Source: Mariniblastus sp. (lineage in GTDB: Bacteria; Planctomycetota; Planctomycetia; Pirellulales; Pirellulaceae). Taken from it: a stretch of DNA of 64,000 nt. Made by a program: the position numbers and the translations under genes. Location of the stretch: NCBI GenBank assembly GCA_028823415.1, contig JAPKBL010000003.1, positions 48,209-112,208 of the forward strand, in the 5' to 3' direction. The notes beneath the pieces were generated by a model. That model made no database searches, was not told where the DNA came from, and saw only the letters and a program-made list of their open reading frames with translations. Below, piece by piece: positions 51,219-60,391 of the stretch (its first letter is position 1; each line of letters begins with the position of its first letter).

Positions 51219-52104
51219 CAAAACCTTTATCTCGATTCGCACTCGTAGCGCCTTTCAGGTTTACGACCTTGCTATTTTGGTGTGTGTTGAGTACTTCAAG
51301 CCGTTAATTGGATTGTTGGTTATTGGGGCGTTCCCGTTTATCTTATTGGATTGCTGGATTATTGGCTGGCTGGCTACGGACTATAAAGATTTTCGTTATT
51401 TTTACTGGGTGATGTTTTTGCTGGTATTGAGTCAAGCTCAGATCGCGACGACATTCATGACTCATTATCTTGGACAGGCGATGTTCGTTGGTCGCCCAAA
51501 GATATCCACCACAGTGAAAGATGTGTTGCGTGCGGGGTTTTATTTCCATTGGTTGCATGGAGGCGTGCGAATGGTGATACCTGTTTTAATTTGTTGCTAT
51601 TTTCTGTCTCGATCGATGCAAGTGGGTGGTCAAGAGCGATGGGTTTACTTGTTCCTTTATTTACCGGGCCTCGTTCTGATTGGACTTTCTTTTCGTGTGT
51701 TTCGCCCATTTGTCAGTGAAATTTTGCTGCTGGAAAAAACCCCCGTAAAATCGAAAGGCGAAAATGTCGTTTGTTTTCATCGCCGTTCTGCTTCGCTTCA
51801 CTACAGGCGGGGTGTCGCCGATAGTCTTTTGAGTCAAATGTTAGCTAGTTTTTTCATTGGGGCTTTCTTGGGGTTAGCATTTGATGCTGGTTTATTGACG
51901 TTGGATAATATTTTGAATATTCAAGCGAATTCTGAATGGAGTTACGCGGCATGGTATTGGCTGGCCGCGCTCTGGCTTAGTGTAGGATTTCTCTGTGTGG
52001 CTCGATTTTTATTTTATATTGATACGCGGATCCGCCAGGAGGGATGGGGTGTTGAATTGCAAATGCGATCGGAGAGTCGTCGAATTAGTGAGATGTTGAT
52101 TTAA
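51208..52104 (+). CDS. Multi-pass membrane protein of the MoxR/DUF58 operon
   Basis: Several TM segments; ATG 51208 overlaps upstream stop by 11 bp. Confidence 0.65.
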   Translation: MDFNKTFISIRTRSAFQVYDLAILVCVEYFKPLIGLLVIGAFPFILLDCWIIGWLATDYKDFRYFYWVMFLLVLSQAQIATTFMTHYLGQAMFVGRPKISTTVKDVLRAGFYFHWLHGGVRMVIPVLICCYFLSRSMQVGGQERWVYLFLYLPGLVLIGLSFRVFRPFVSEILLLEKTPVKSKGENVVCFHRRSASLHYRRGVADSLLSQMLASFFIGAFLGLAFDAGLLTLDNILNIQANSEWSYAAWYWLAALWLSVGFLCVARFLFYIDTRIRQEGWGVELQMRSESRRISEMLI

Positions 52105-52120
52105 GAGCAAGAATATTTGA

Positions 52121-52966
52121 ATGAATTTATTGTTTGTAAAATATGGTTTTTTAAAGTTGAGATTGACTCTCTCTGCGATTGGGAGGCGATCTTGGTTGGT
52201 CGTCTTTTGTGTCGCGGTGTCTGGGGGTCTCGGGTGGAGCGATGCATTGTGCGCTCAGGGTAATCCAAGATTTTCGGCTAGGGATATGCCTTGGCTCGAT
52301 TCAGAAGCGGGAGAGGTATTGCCGATAGATTTTGGGGACCGGCAGGCAGCGCGTTCTGCCGCAAGAACAGAGGTTCCCGATGCCGTTGTTGCGCCGCTTC
52401 GGCCACCGACTGCATCGAACTGGGCTTGGATGAATTGGAATTGGCCAGGAATTTTGGGGTTTTTAAAATACTTTTCTTACGGATTGGCGATTCTGATTAT
52501 TGTCGTGGGGGCGTATTTCGCCTATCGATATTATTATCGGTGGCGATTGCTGAATGAAGATGGCGGGTTTGACGAGGAGCTTTCGACAAGAACGATCGAG
52601 CAGAGTATCCAGCAATTGTCGTTTGATGTGGGATTTTCTGGCAACAATTTTCGCGAGGCAGCCGAACGGGCTTATCGAAGCGGTGACCTCAGACGTGCGA
52701 TTATTTATTTGTTCAGCCATGTTTTGGTTTCGCTTGATCAGAAGGGGCATATCCGTTTACGAAAAGGGAAAACAAACAGAGAGTATTTACGGGAGATTCG
52801 TGGGAAACGGGGGCTGGCGAAATTCTATCAGCGAGTGATGGTGCCCTTTGAAGAAACCTTCTTCGGAGATTACCAACTTGAGCTGGATGAATTTGAGAAT
52901 TGCTGGAGCCAACTCGACCAATTTCAGGAAGATATCGTTGAAGTCTCAGGGGTGCCGCATGTGTAA
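52121..52966 (+). CDS. DUF4129-like membrane protein
   Basis: Single TM segment followed by FREAAERAYRSGDLRRAIIYLFSHVLVSLDQKGHIRLRKGKTNREYLREIR. Confidence 0.7.
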   Translation: MNLLFVKYGFLKLRLTLSAIGRRSWLVVFCVAVSGGLGWSDALCAQGNPRFSARDMPWLDSEAGEVLPIDFGDRQAARSAARTEVPDAVVAPLRPPTASNWAWMNWNWPGILGFLKYFSYGLAILIIVVGAYFAYRYYYRWRLLNEDGGFDEELSTRTIEQSIQQLSFDVGFSGNNFREAAERAYRSGDLRRAIIYLFSHVLVSLDQKGHIRLRKGKTNREYLREIRGKRGLAKFYQRVMVPFEETFFGDYQLELDEFENCWSQLDQFQEDIVEVSGVPHV

Positions 52967-54122
52967 GTTGAATCAAGCGTTGCGGCGGAAAATCATCCTC
53001 GCGTTGATTTTTTCTCCGATATTCGTATTAGGTTGCGATGAATCAAATTCCTTAAACACTGAATATGGCGCGATTTCTGGTGTTCGCGGGGGGGATAGCT
53101 TAAATGGCACCAGATATTTTTCGGAGATGTTCGCAGCCCAGGGTGCCGTCGTAAAACGAAGTTCAGTGATTAATCCGAAGATTGATCAGTACAACACACT
53201 TGTTTGGTTTCCCGATAGTGACGCTGTTCCTTCGGCCCAGGCGATCAGTCGCCTCAGCGATTGGATGGACAGTGGTTATCAGAGAACGTTAATTTATGTC
53301 GCTGGAGGAAGTCGCACGACGGAGGACTACTTGCGGACTGCCATTGAAAAAGTCCCAGTGGATCAGAAAGAGGAATACTTACGGAGAATTTCCGAGGAAA
53401 TAATCAGTGACTACAACAACGATTTTGGTTCAAGGTGGATTGGGGTCAATTTTGGTCCAAGTACGTGCGATTGGTTTGATGTGGCTGACAAGCGAATTGG
53501 GAAAAAGAAAGCGGTTTCCGGTTTGTTGTTGGCGGAGGAAAAAACTTATCCGGAGATGGAGCTTGATTTCTCTTATGATCTGACACCGCGGAAAGAGTGG
53601 CAACCGAAGGAGCTTCTCTTCGCTGCCGATAAACCGTTTATTTTTTCGATGAGCGATCCTTCGGCGCGTAATAGTGAGAGCGAGTTGATTCTCGTAACCC
53701 AAGGGTCCATTTTGCTAAATTACTCTTTGATTGATGAAGATAAACAGGATTTGGCTGCAGCGCTGATTCGTCGCTGTGATACCAGTCAGGGGGTGTTGTT
53801 TCTGGAGAGCGGTTCCGATGGAATCGAGGTTCGAGAGTCTTCGATTTCGAACCACAGTCAGTGGAGTTGGATAACCCAACCTCCATTGTGCTATATCGTT
53901 CCCCATGTGTTATTTTTGGGAGTTATATTTTGTTTTGTTTACTTTCCTATTTTTGGACGGCCGAAACGCATCACGCAGCGAAGTACCTCGACTTTCAGAA
54001 ATCATATCAGCGCAACAGCCGAGTTGTTGGCGCGGAGTAATCAGCCCAACCGAGCAATTAATAAAATTAGAGATTACCAACGGGCGGTTTCAGGTGATAC
54101 CAATCGAAATAAGTCCGATTGA
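52959..54122 (+). CDS. DUF4350-like lipoprotein/membrane protein
   Basis: Lipobox-like FSPIFVLGCDESN from ATG 52959; GTRYFSEMFAAQGAVVKRS...TLVWFPDSDAVPSAQAISRLSDWMDSG; C-terminal TM. Confidence 0.65.
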   Translation: MCKLNQALRRKIILALIFSPIFVLGCDESNSLNTEYGAISGVRGGDSLNGTRYFSEMFAAQGAVVKRSSVINPKIDQYNTLVWFPDSDAVPSAQAISRLSDWMDSGYQRTLIYVAGGSRTTEDYLRTAIEKVPVDQKEEYLRRISEEIISDYNNDFGSRWIGVNFGPSTCDWFDVADKRIGKKKAVSGLLLAEEKTYPEMELDFSYDLTPRKEWQPKELLFAADKPFIFSMSDPSARNSESELILVTQGSILLNYSLIDEDKQDLAAALIRRCDTSQGVLFLESGSDGIEVRESSISNHSQWSWITQPPLCYIVPHVLFLGVIFCFVYFPIFGRPKRITQRSTSTFRNHISATAELLARSNQPNRAINKIRDYQRAVSGDTNRNKSD

Positions 54123-54160
54123 GCATTCATTGTGAACCGCGGTCAACTAAAGAAAAAATC

Positions 54161-55360
54161 ATGAGTACATCAAATGAAACGGGTGAATCGCTTATCAAAT
54201 TCCGATGTGGAAAGTGCGAGAAAGTCCTAGAAGTCCAACTCAAGTTGAGCGGTCGTCAAGCGAAGTGCCCCAACTGTGGCGAAATCGTCAAGGTACCTGA
54301 AGAGAAAGCGATGGATTCAGATTCGCAGTCGATTCGATCGGGTGTCATTGAAGCTCTGCCGGATCCGATGGCAAAGGGGCCAACCTTAAGGGCTGGAGAG
54401 AGTGGGACTTCGACTCAAGAGCTCTATCGTAGAATTGCCAATGAAGTTGAAAAAGTCTTTATTGGGCAAGACGAACTTGTCCAAGGTGCGCTCGTTGCCT
54501 TGTTTTCCAACGGCCACGTTTTGATAGAAAGTGTACCGGGACTTGGAAAAACACTGTTTGTGCGAACCCTTGGGAAAGTGCTGGGTTGTGATTTCGGTCG
54601 CATTCAATTCACCGCTGATTTGATGCCGTCAGATATCACGGGAGCCCCAGTTTTTAATATGAAGACTCAGGACTTTGAATTCCGGCCAGGGCCGGTTTTC
54701 ACGCAACTCTTACTGGCGGATGAAATCAATCGTTCGCCGGCCAAAACACACGCCGCGCTGTTAGAAATCATGCAGGAACGTCGGGTGACGATTGATGGCA
54801 AAACCCACACGCTCGACTTGCCATTCCTCGTTGTCGCGACGCAAAATCCAATTGAGTCCGAAGGGACTTACAATTTACCTGAAGCGCAGCTGGATCGTTT
54901 CATGTTTAAGCTTTCAGCTAAATACCCGACGGAGGAACAAGAGGCTGAAATCCTTGTTCGCCATGGCGGGCAGAAAGACCTGACTCGGCAGTTGGATGAC
55001 AACATTAATCAGGTGACGACTCCGGAAGAAATTTTGAGTGTGACCGCGGAAAGCGGCACCGTTCGAATGGATGAATTGTTGGTGGATTATATTAATAAGA
55101 TCGTTCGGCTCACTCGAACTTGGCCACAGTTTTATTTAGGTGCTTCACCGAGGGCGGGAATAAGTCTGATGCAGGGCGCGCGAACTCTCGCGATGTTTCA
55201 CGGTCGCGACTATGCCGTTCCCGATGACGTGATCGAAATTGCATTGCCGGTTCTTCGCCATCGAGTCCAGTTGACTGCGGAAGCGGAAGTCGAAGGGCAA
55301 AGCGTTGATCAGCTTCTTAGCGATTTGATTCGCACCATCGAAGTCCCCAGACTCAAATAA
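54161..55360 (+). CDS. MoxR-type AAA+ ATPase with N-terminal zinc ribbon
   Basis: VFIGQDELVQGALVALFSNGHVLIESVPGLGKTLFVRTLG, ADEINRSPAKTHAALLEIMQERRVTIDG, TQNPIESEGTYNLPEAQLDRFMFK; N-terminal FRCGKCEKVLEV...AKCPNCGEIVKV. Confidence 0.92.
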   Translation: MSTSNETGESLIKFRCGKCEKVLEVQLKLSGRQAKCPNCGEIVKVPEEKAMDSDSQSIRSGVIEALPDPMAKGPTLRAGESGTSTQELYRRIANEVEKVFIGQDELVQGALVALFSNGHVLIESVPGLGKTLFVRTLGKVLGCDFGRIQFTADLMPSDITGAPVFNMKTQDFEFRPGPVFTQLLLADEINRSPAKTHAALLEIMQERRVTIDGKTHTLDLPFLVVATQNPIESEGTYNLPEAQLDRFMFKLSAKYPTEEQEAEILVRHGGQKDLTRQLDDNINQVTTPEEILSVTAESGTVRMDELLVDYINKIVRLTRTWPQFYLGASPRAGISLMQGARTLAMFHGRDYAVPDDVIEIALPVLRHRVQLTAEAEVEGQSVDQLLSDLIRTIEVPRLK

Positions 55361-55409
55361 AAATACTATTATTCAATGATTGGGTCACGCCCCAAAATAA
55401 GTAAAGCCA

Positions 55410-56858
55410 GTGTTACCAACTCTCCAATTCGTATGCGAATATTTGATTAACAGCCCGATTTTGCTGTTGTTAATCATGGCATTTCCATTGTGGTTGCTCG
55501 CGCGTAAGTCGGGGGTTTTTCCCGCCAAGCGAATGTTGTATCTTTTTTGCATCCCAGCACTGATGTCACTCTTACTAATCAGTCTGCCAGATGGCGGAGC
55601 AGCGCGTCGCCTATTATTTCGTGCACTTTTAATCATTGATGTAGTTTTTATAGTGCTCGCTTTTGTGGATCTCATGAGAATGGTTCCGCCTCATGTGTTT
55701 TCAGGAACACGAAGGATCCAGAGGATAGCGTCTCAGGGGAAAAGGCAGAAAGTTGAAATTGAAATTTTCAACCATTCAAACAGGTCTTGTGTTCTTGCTT
55801 TGCGAGATGATCTGCCCGATTCCTTTATCGCTGAACCGAATCGAATTGACTCGCCAATCGCGGGCCGAAGTCGGCTTCAGTTTATATACGAGCTAATCGG
55901 CCAGCGCCGCGGGCGAGCTGTGTTGGAGTGCATTCATTTACTTGTTGCAAGTCCGTTCCGGCTGTGGCAGGGGTTTTACCGTCTGCCGGTCGAATCTGTG
56001 GTTGATGTATATCCTGATATGAAGCAAATAGCTGAGTATGATTTACTGGCCCGCACCAATCGCCTGAATCTAATGGGGCTCCGTCGGACTCGAAAAATTG
56101 GGCAGGATAATGAGTTTGAACGGCTGCGCGATTACTCACAGGATGACAACTACAAACACATTGACTGGCGGGCAACCGCGCGGCGTCATAAATTAACTGT
56201 CCGGGATTTCCAATCGAACCAAAGCCAGCGGATTTTGTTTATGGTCGATTGCGGTCGAATGATGACTGGGACGGCGGGGGGAATTAGCCTGTTGGATCAT
56301 TCGCTCAATGCTATGTTGATGTTGAGTTACATTGCGCTGCGACAGGGAGATTCTGTAGGTATGCTGAGTTTTAGTGATCGGATTCATAATTTTACGCCTG
56401 CGAAAAATGGCGTGAAGCACATTAACCGACTTCTAAATGCCTCTTACGATCAACATGCTCGTTATGTCGAGTCACGGTATGATGATGCTTTCCTTTACCT
56501 GCGATCGCACTGTTCGAAACGGTCGTTGGTTATTTTGGTGACCAATGTAATCGACGAAATTAATTCCCATCAGATACAGCAATACATGACATCTTTGACG
56601 GGCCGCCATTTGCCTTTGGGCGTGTTTCTTCGTGATCGAGAAATATTTTCTGCGGTAGACGAGTTTGAATCTCGCGCCAAGCCGGGTGGGAAGGTGACGT
56701 ATGAAGCGGCGGCGGCGGCGGATATTTTGAATTGGCGACGGCAAGTGATTCGCGATCTTCGTCATCAGGGCGCGCTTGCGATGGACTTGTTTCCTGAAGA
56801 TCTGACATCGGAACTGATCAACCAGTACTTGCAAATCAAAGCCCGACACTTGCTTTAA
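55410..56858 (+). CDS. DUF58 domain protein
   Basis: GQDNEFERLRDYSQDDNYKHIDWRATARRHKLTVRDFQSNQSQRILFMVDCGRMM; N-terminal TM helices. Confidence 0.88.
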   Translation: MLPTLQFVCEYLINSPILLLLIMAFPLWLLARKSGVFPAKRMLYLFCIPALMSLLLISLPDGGAARRLLFRALLIIDVVFIVLAFVDLMRMVPPHVFSGTRRIQRIASQGKRQKVEIEIFNHSNRSCVLALRDDLPDSFIAEPNRIDSPIAGRSRLQFIYELIGQRRGRAVLECIHLLVASPFRLWQGFYRLPVESVVDVYPDMKQIAEYDLLARTNRLNLMGLRRTRKIGQDNEFERLRDYSQDDNYKHIDWRATARRHKLTVRDFQSNQSQRILFMVDCGRMMTGTAGGISLLDHSLNAMLMLSYIALRQGDSVGMLSFSDRIHNFTPAKNGVKHINRLLNASYDQHARYVESRYDDAFLYLRSHCSKRSLVILVTNVIDEINSHQIQQYMTSLTGRHLPLGVFLRDREIFSAVDEFESRAKPGGKVTYEAAAAADILNWRRQVIRDLRHQGALAMDLFPEDLTSELINQYLQIKARHLL

Positions 56859-58030
56859 GCATTGTTGCCATCGGCAGTCGGCTGTTTCCCCAATAGGCTT
56901 AGGAGTTTCCCGAGAGTGGCCGGCGTTTCTTGATGGAGGCAAGCGAGCGTCTCTGCAAGTCTCCTGTTCTGCTCGGTAGTGACTGGATAGGTTTGGGAAT
57001 CACTTGGGATTTCGGGGGCCAATTGAGTTCCTAGGATGTCGATCAATTCTCGAATGCCCGCGTTGGTTTTTACGGATGTCTTAATTGTCGGCAATCCGCC
57101 ACCGGTATCCTCGACAACAGCCTGGCCAGATGAAAGCAGGTCGATTTTGTTGAGGATAATCAAATCGGGTTTCGTTTGGGAGATGATTTCAGATTGCTTA
57201 GATCGCGAATTGTCGCGTGCGTCAAAAACACAAATCGTCAAATCTGATTTCGAAATCTGTTCTTTCGCTTGTGCGATACCCATGATTTCGATTGGGTTAT
57301 CGGAGTTTCTTATTCCTGCAGTGTCTTTCAGAGTAACCGGCCAGCCATCGATAGCGATCGCTTGTGAAACAACATCACGGGTGGTTCCTGCGACATCGTG
57401 AACGATTGCCCGCTGAAAGCCCGCCATGGCGTTAACTAGGCTGCTTTTCCCAACATTGGGTTTGCCACACAGGACGACGCTTCGGGGGACTGTAAGGTGC
57501 ATCCCAAAGTCTGACCAGTGCAGCATGGTTTGAATTTGCTCCGCGACGAGATCCCAGTCGTTGGCGGCCAGTCGGTTTCGTAATTGTTGGATTTGCAATG
57601 GTAATTGCGCGACCAGACGCAATAAGAACGTGGCGGTTTTGGGCGTGGTTGCCTGGGTTAGTGCCAGTTGCGTGGTGACCTGCCAGAAATCTTGGAACCG
57701 GTTGGCAAATTCAATTGCAGAGATTTCAAAAAATCCGAAAGAGCCGAGCGAGCGGATAATAGCCTGACAGGCCGTTGTCCCACCATGACAGTGAATTTCG
57801 AAATGCTGGTCGCCGCGTTTAGAAACAACTAGGTCTTCACCCGTGGATTTCCAAATACCGTAGGCAACTTCCTGGTTTGTTCGCGAACTCAACGGCTTTC
57901 CAGTGGGGATTAATAAACACTCGTCGATCGTGGCTTCTGCTTGCGATCCATGCACGGCGACTACCGCAACGGCGCCGCGTCCGATTGGCGTAATTTGGCT
58001 ACAAACATTGGATGGGGGCGGGAAATTCAA
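56855..58030 (-). CDS. MnmE/TrmE-like GTPase, short and lacking the canonical C-terminal CxGK motif
   Basis: GKPNVGKSSLVNAMAGFQRAIVHDVAGTTRDVVSQAI...LKDTAGIRNSDNPIEIMGI; N-terminal FEIHCHGGTTACQAI; ends LGKLLSLLGKQPTADGNNA. Confidence 0.8.
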   Translation of the reverse strand: MNFPPPSNVCSQITPIGRGAVAVVAVHGSQAEATIDECLLIPTGKPLSSRTNQEVAYGIWKSTGEDLVVSKRGDQHFEIHCHGGTTACQAIIRSLGSFGFFEISAIEFANRFQDFWQVTTQLALTQATTPKTATFLLRLVAQLPLQIQQLRNRLAANDWDLVAEQIQTMLHWSDFGMHLTVPRSVVLCGKPNVGKSSLVNAMAGFQRAIVHDVAGTTRDVVSQAIAIDGWPVTLKDTAGIRNSDNPIEIMGIAQAKEQISKSDLTICVFDARDNSRSKQSEIISQTKPDLIILNKIDLLSSGQAVVEDTGGGLPTIKTSVKTNAGIRELIDILGTQLAPEIPSDSQTYPVTTEQNRRLAETLACLHQETPATLGKLLSLLGKQPTADGNNA

Positions 58031-58066
58031 TGGATTAATGTCATCAGGCGTGTGGTGAATGTAGAT

Positions 58067-58849
58067 TTAGACGCAGTTTAGTTTTCTCCCGATAGCACGC
58101 GCGCCTTGGAGCAATAAATCGGGAATGTAATTCCAGTCCGGATTAAGTTGAGGGGTGATATCCTTAAGTCCTCCGCCGGTAGCGAAAGTACATGCTGTTT
58201 GCTTGGAGAGCTTGGACATTTGCTCAACAATTTCTTGAATGGCATATTTCTGTGAATGGTATACGCCTTTTTGAATTGCGTCGACGGTTGATTTTCCGAG
58301 TACCGAATCGAAAACATGGGGAAGTGGCGAATTGCCAGTTTGCATTCCAAGCTCGGGTAAGGCATCGGTAAACGCGTTGAGCCGTTTGAAATTAGACTCG
58401 GCACCGGGAAAGATCACGCCGCCTTGAAAGATGCCTTCCGGGTCCACCAAGTCGATAGTAACCGCGGTACCCGCATCGACAATGATAACAGGTCCCTGGT
58501 TATGGTTTAATTGCAGCGCCATCCAAGCTGAGATTAAACGATCTCTTCCGAGTAATTCCCGCGATTCGATATTGGATTGGAGGTCGACATCACTTTCTCT
58601 GATGAGATGGAATTGGTCGTTGGGCCTGTGTTGATTGACCCAGTCCAATAACCTCGATTCTTTTTCTCGGTGAACGCTGGATACCGACCAAAAGAAGGAG
58701 TCGTTTTTAAATGGGAGGCTGAGAAGTTCTTGGCTTAGGGTTGTTTCTGAATTGAGTGTCAATTCGGTCTGCCAGCTATTGATCTTGCTGGGGCGATCAA
58801 CCGCAATCTTGATCGAGCTATTACCGATATCGACTGCAATCAATCGCAT
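58067..58849 (-). CDS. coaX: Type III pantothenate kinase
   Basis: MRLIAVDIGNSSIKIAV, GRDRLISAWMAL, IIVDAGTAVTIDLVD, GGVIFPG, ATGGGLKD. Confidence 0.9.
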   Translation of the reverse strand: MRLIAVDIGNSSIKIAVDRPSKINSWQTELTLNSETTLSQELLSLPFKNDSFFWSVSSVHREKESRLLDWVNQHRPNDQFHLIRESDVDLQSNIESRELLGRDRLISAWMALQLNHNQGPVIIVDAGTAVTIDLVDPEGIFQGGVIFPGAESNFKRLNAFTDALPELGMQTGNSPLPHVFDSVLGKSTVDAIQKGVYHSQKYAIQEIVEQMSKLSKQTACTFATGGGLKDITPQLNPDWNYIPDLLLQGARAIGRKLNCV

Positions 58850-59841
58850 GACGAATGCTGCTCCAAAACTTGATTGATTCGATTCATTAACCGGGGAAGT
58901 CCGTCTCCAGTGACCGCTGATATCAGAAATACTTCGTTTTCAGTTGCATCTCTGAGTGTTTTCGCCACTTCCTGGGCGGGAGGCAGTTCCGATTTTGTAA
59001 CGACAATAATTTCAGGACGTGTTTTCAGCTGAGGACTATACTCTTCCAGTTCATGCCGAATTGCCCAGTAATTTTCGGTTGGATCGGTTTGGTCCATTGG
59101 CATGGGTTCGACCAAATGGACAAGTATTCCGGCCCGTTCAATGTGTTTTAAAAAGTCGTGTCCCAGTCCGACTCCTTCGGATGCGCCTTCGATCAATCCT
59201 GGAATATCAGCCAAGATAAACGACCGATCAGCATCAATTTTAACCTGTCCAAGATTGGGGAACTTGGTGGTAAAAGGATAGTCTGCAATTTCCGGTTTAG
59301 CACTCGAGAGTCGGCTCAGTAGTGTACTTTTCCCGGCATTGGGTTTGCCAATCAAACCAACATCAGCGATCACTTTGAGTTCGAGTTTAAGAACTCTAGA
59401 TTCACCGGTTCCCCCTTGGGTAGTCTGTCGAGGTGCTTGGTTGGTGGATGACTTGAATCGCGTGTTGCCTCTTCCGCCCCGTCCTCCGCGGGCGGCGATA
59501 ACGGAATCCCCATCGGCGGCTAGATCCTTAATAATCAAACCTGTTTCGGAGTCAACTACGATAGTGCCCGCTGGAACCAGTACTACAATATCGTCGGCAC
59601 TTGCTCCGTGCCGACAGGCGCCTTCGCCATTGTTGCCGTTCTTACCCCGAACGTGATGTCGGTTCGCAAGGGCGACCAGACTGTTGACGCCATGCTTGGC
59701 TAGCAGGATAACACTTCCCCCGTTTCCGCCGTCACCGCCATTAGGACCCCCAAGAGGTACATATTTTTCGCGGCGAAAACTCATGCATCCGTGCCCGCCC
59801 CGTCCGCCGATTGCCTCGATTTGAACTTGATCAACAAACAT
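58840..59841 (-). CDS. obg: Obg/CgtA family GTPase
   Basis: MFVDQVQIEAIGGRGGHGCMSFRREKYVPLGGPNGGDGGNGGSVIL, GLIGKPNAGKSTLLSRLSSAKPEIADYPFTT, DIPGLIEGASEGVGLGHDFLKHIER. Start revised to ATG at 59841. Confidence 0.94.
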   Translation of the reverse strand: MFVDQVQIEAIGGRGGHGCMSFRREKYVPLGGPNGGDGGNGGSVILLAKHGVNSLVALANRHHVRGKNGNNGEGACRHGASADDIVVLVPAGTIVVDSETGLIIKDLAADGDSVIAARGGRGGRGNTRFKSSTNQAPRQTTQGGTGESRVLKLELKVIADVGLIGKPNAGKSTLLSRLSSAKPEIADYPFTTKFPNLGQVKIDADRSFILADIPGLIEGASEGVGLGHDFLKHIERAGILVHLVEPMPMDQTDPTENYWAIRHELEEYSPQLKTRPEIIVVTKSELPPAQEVAKTLRDATENEVFLISAVTGDGLPRLMNRINQVLEQHSSCD

Positions 59842-59909
59842 AGTAATCCAGATGTAATTTGAGTCGGCGGTACGATTGGTGGGAACCAGATATTGGGGAA
59901 TTACAAAAA

Positions 59910-59940
59910 CAAAGGATGCCAAAATCTGGCATCCTTTGTC
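59910..59940 (-). terminator. Hairpin between rpmA and obg, possible terminator or attenuator
   Basis: aaaggatgcca-aaatc-tggcatccttt perfect stem downstream of rpmA. Confidence 0.6.
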
Positions 59941-60023
59941 TTATTTCATTGTGGATGGGAATTACCGTTCGTGGCAAGAGGTAGAGTTTTTCTTCTACCC
60001 CCCGTGACCGGCGGTTCCAATCC

Positions 60024-60275
60024 TTAATTGTTTTCGGCGACGATGTTGATTCGCCGGCCCTTACGATCGAACATGACGTTTCCGTCAACGAGCGCGAAAA
60101 GTGTGTAGTCATTTCCTTGGCCGACACCCTTTCCAGGATGCCATTTGTTGCCAACTTGTCGGATCAAGATGTTTCCCGCAATGACGGCTTCTCCGCCAAA
60201 CTTTTTGACCCCTCGACGTTGGGCGTTGGAATCACGCCCGTTTCGGCTGGAGCCTTGTCCCTTTTTATGGGCCAT
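60024..60275 (-). CDS. rpmA: 50S ribosomal protein L27
   Basis: [65 protein letters not shown]. Confidence 0.97.
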   Translation of the reverse strand: MAHKKGQGSSRNGRDSNAQRRGVKKFGGEAVIAGNILIRQVGNKWHPGKGVGQGNDYTLFALVDGNVMFDRKGRRINIVAENN

Positions 60276-60391
60276 TAAACTGCTTTCTTTGTTCTCAAAT
60301 ACTCGTTGTAAATCTCGGTAATTCGATCACCGAACAGCGCGAATCCCTCAAACCGCGTTCGCCTCGTTTGGGCAAAATCGGAAGGGAAATT

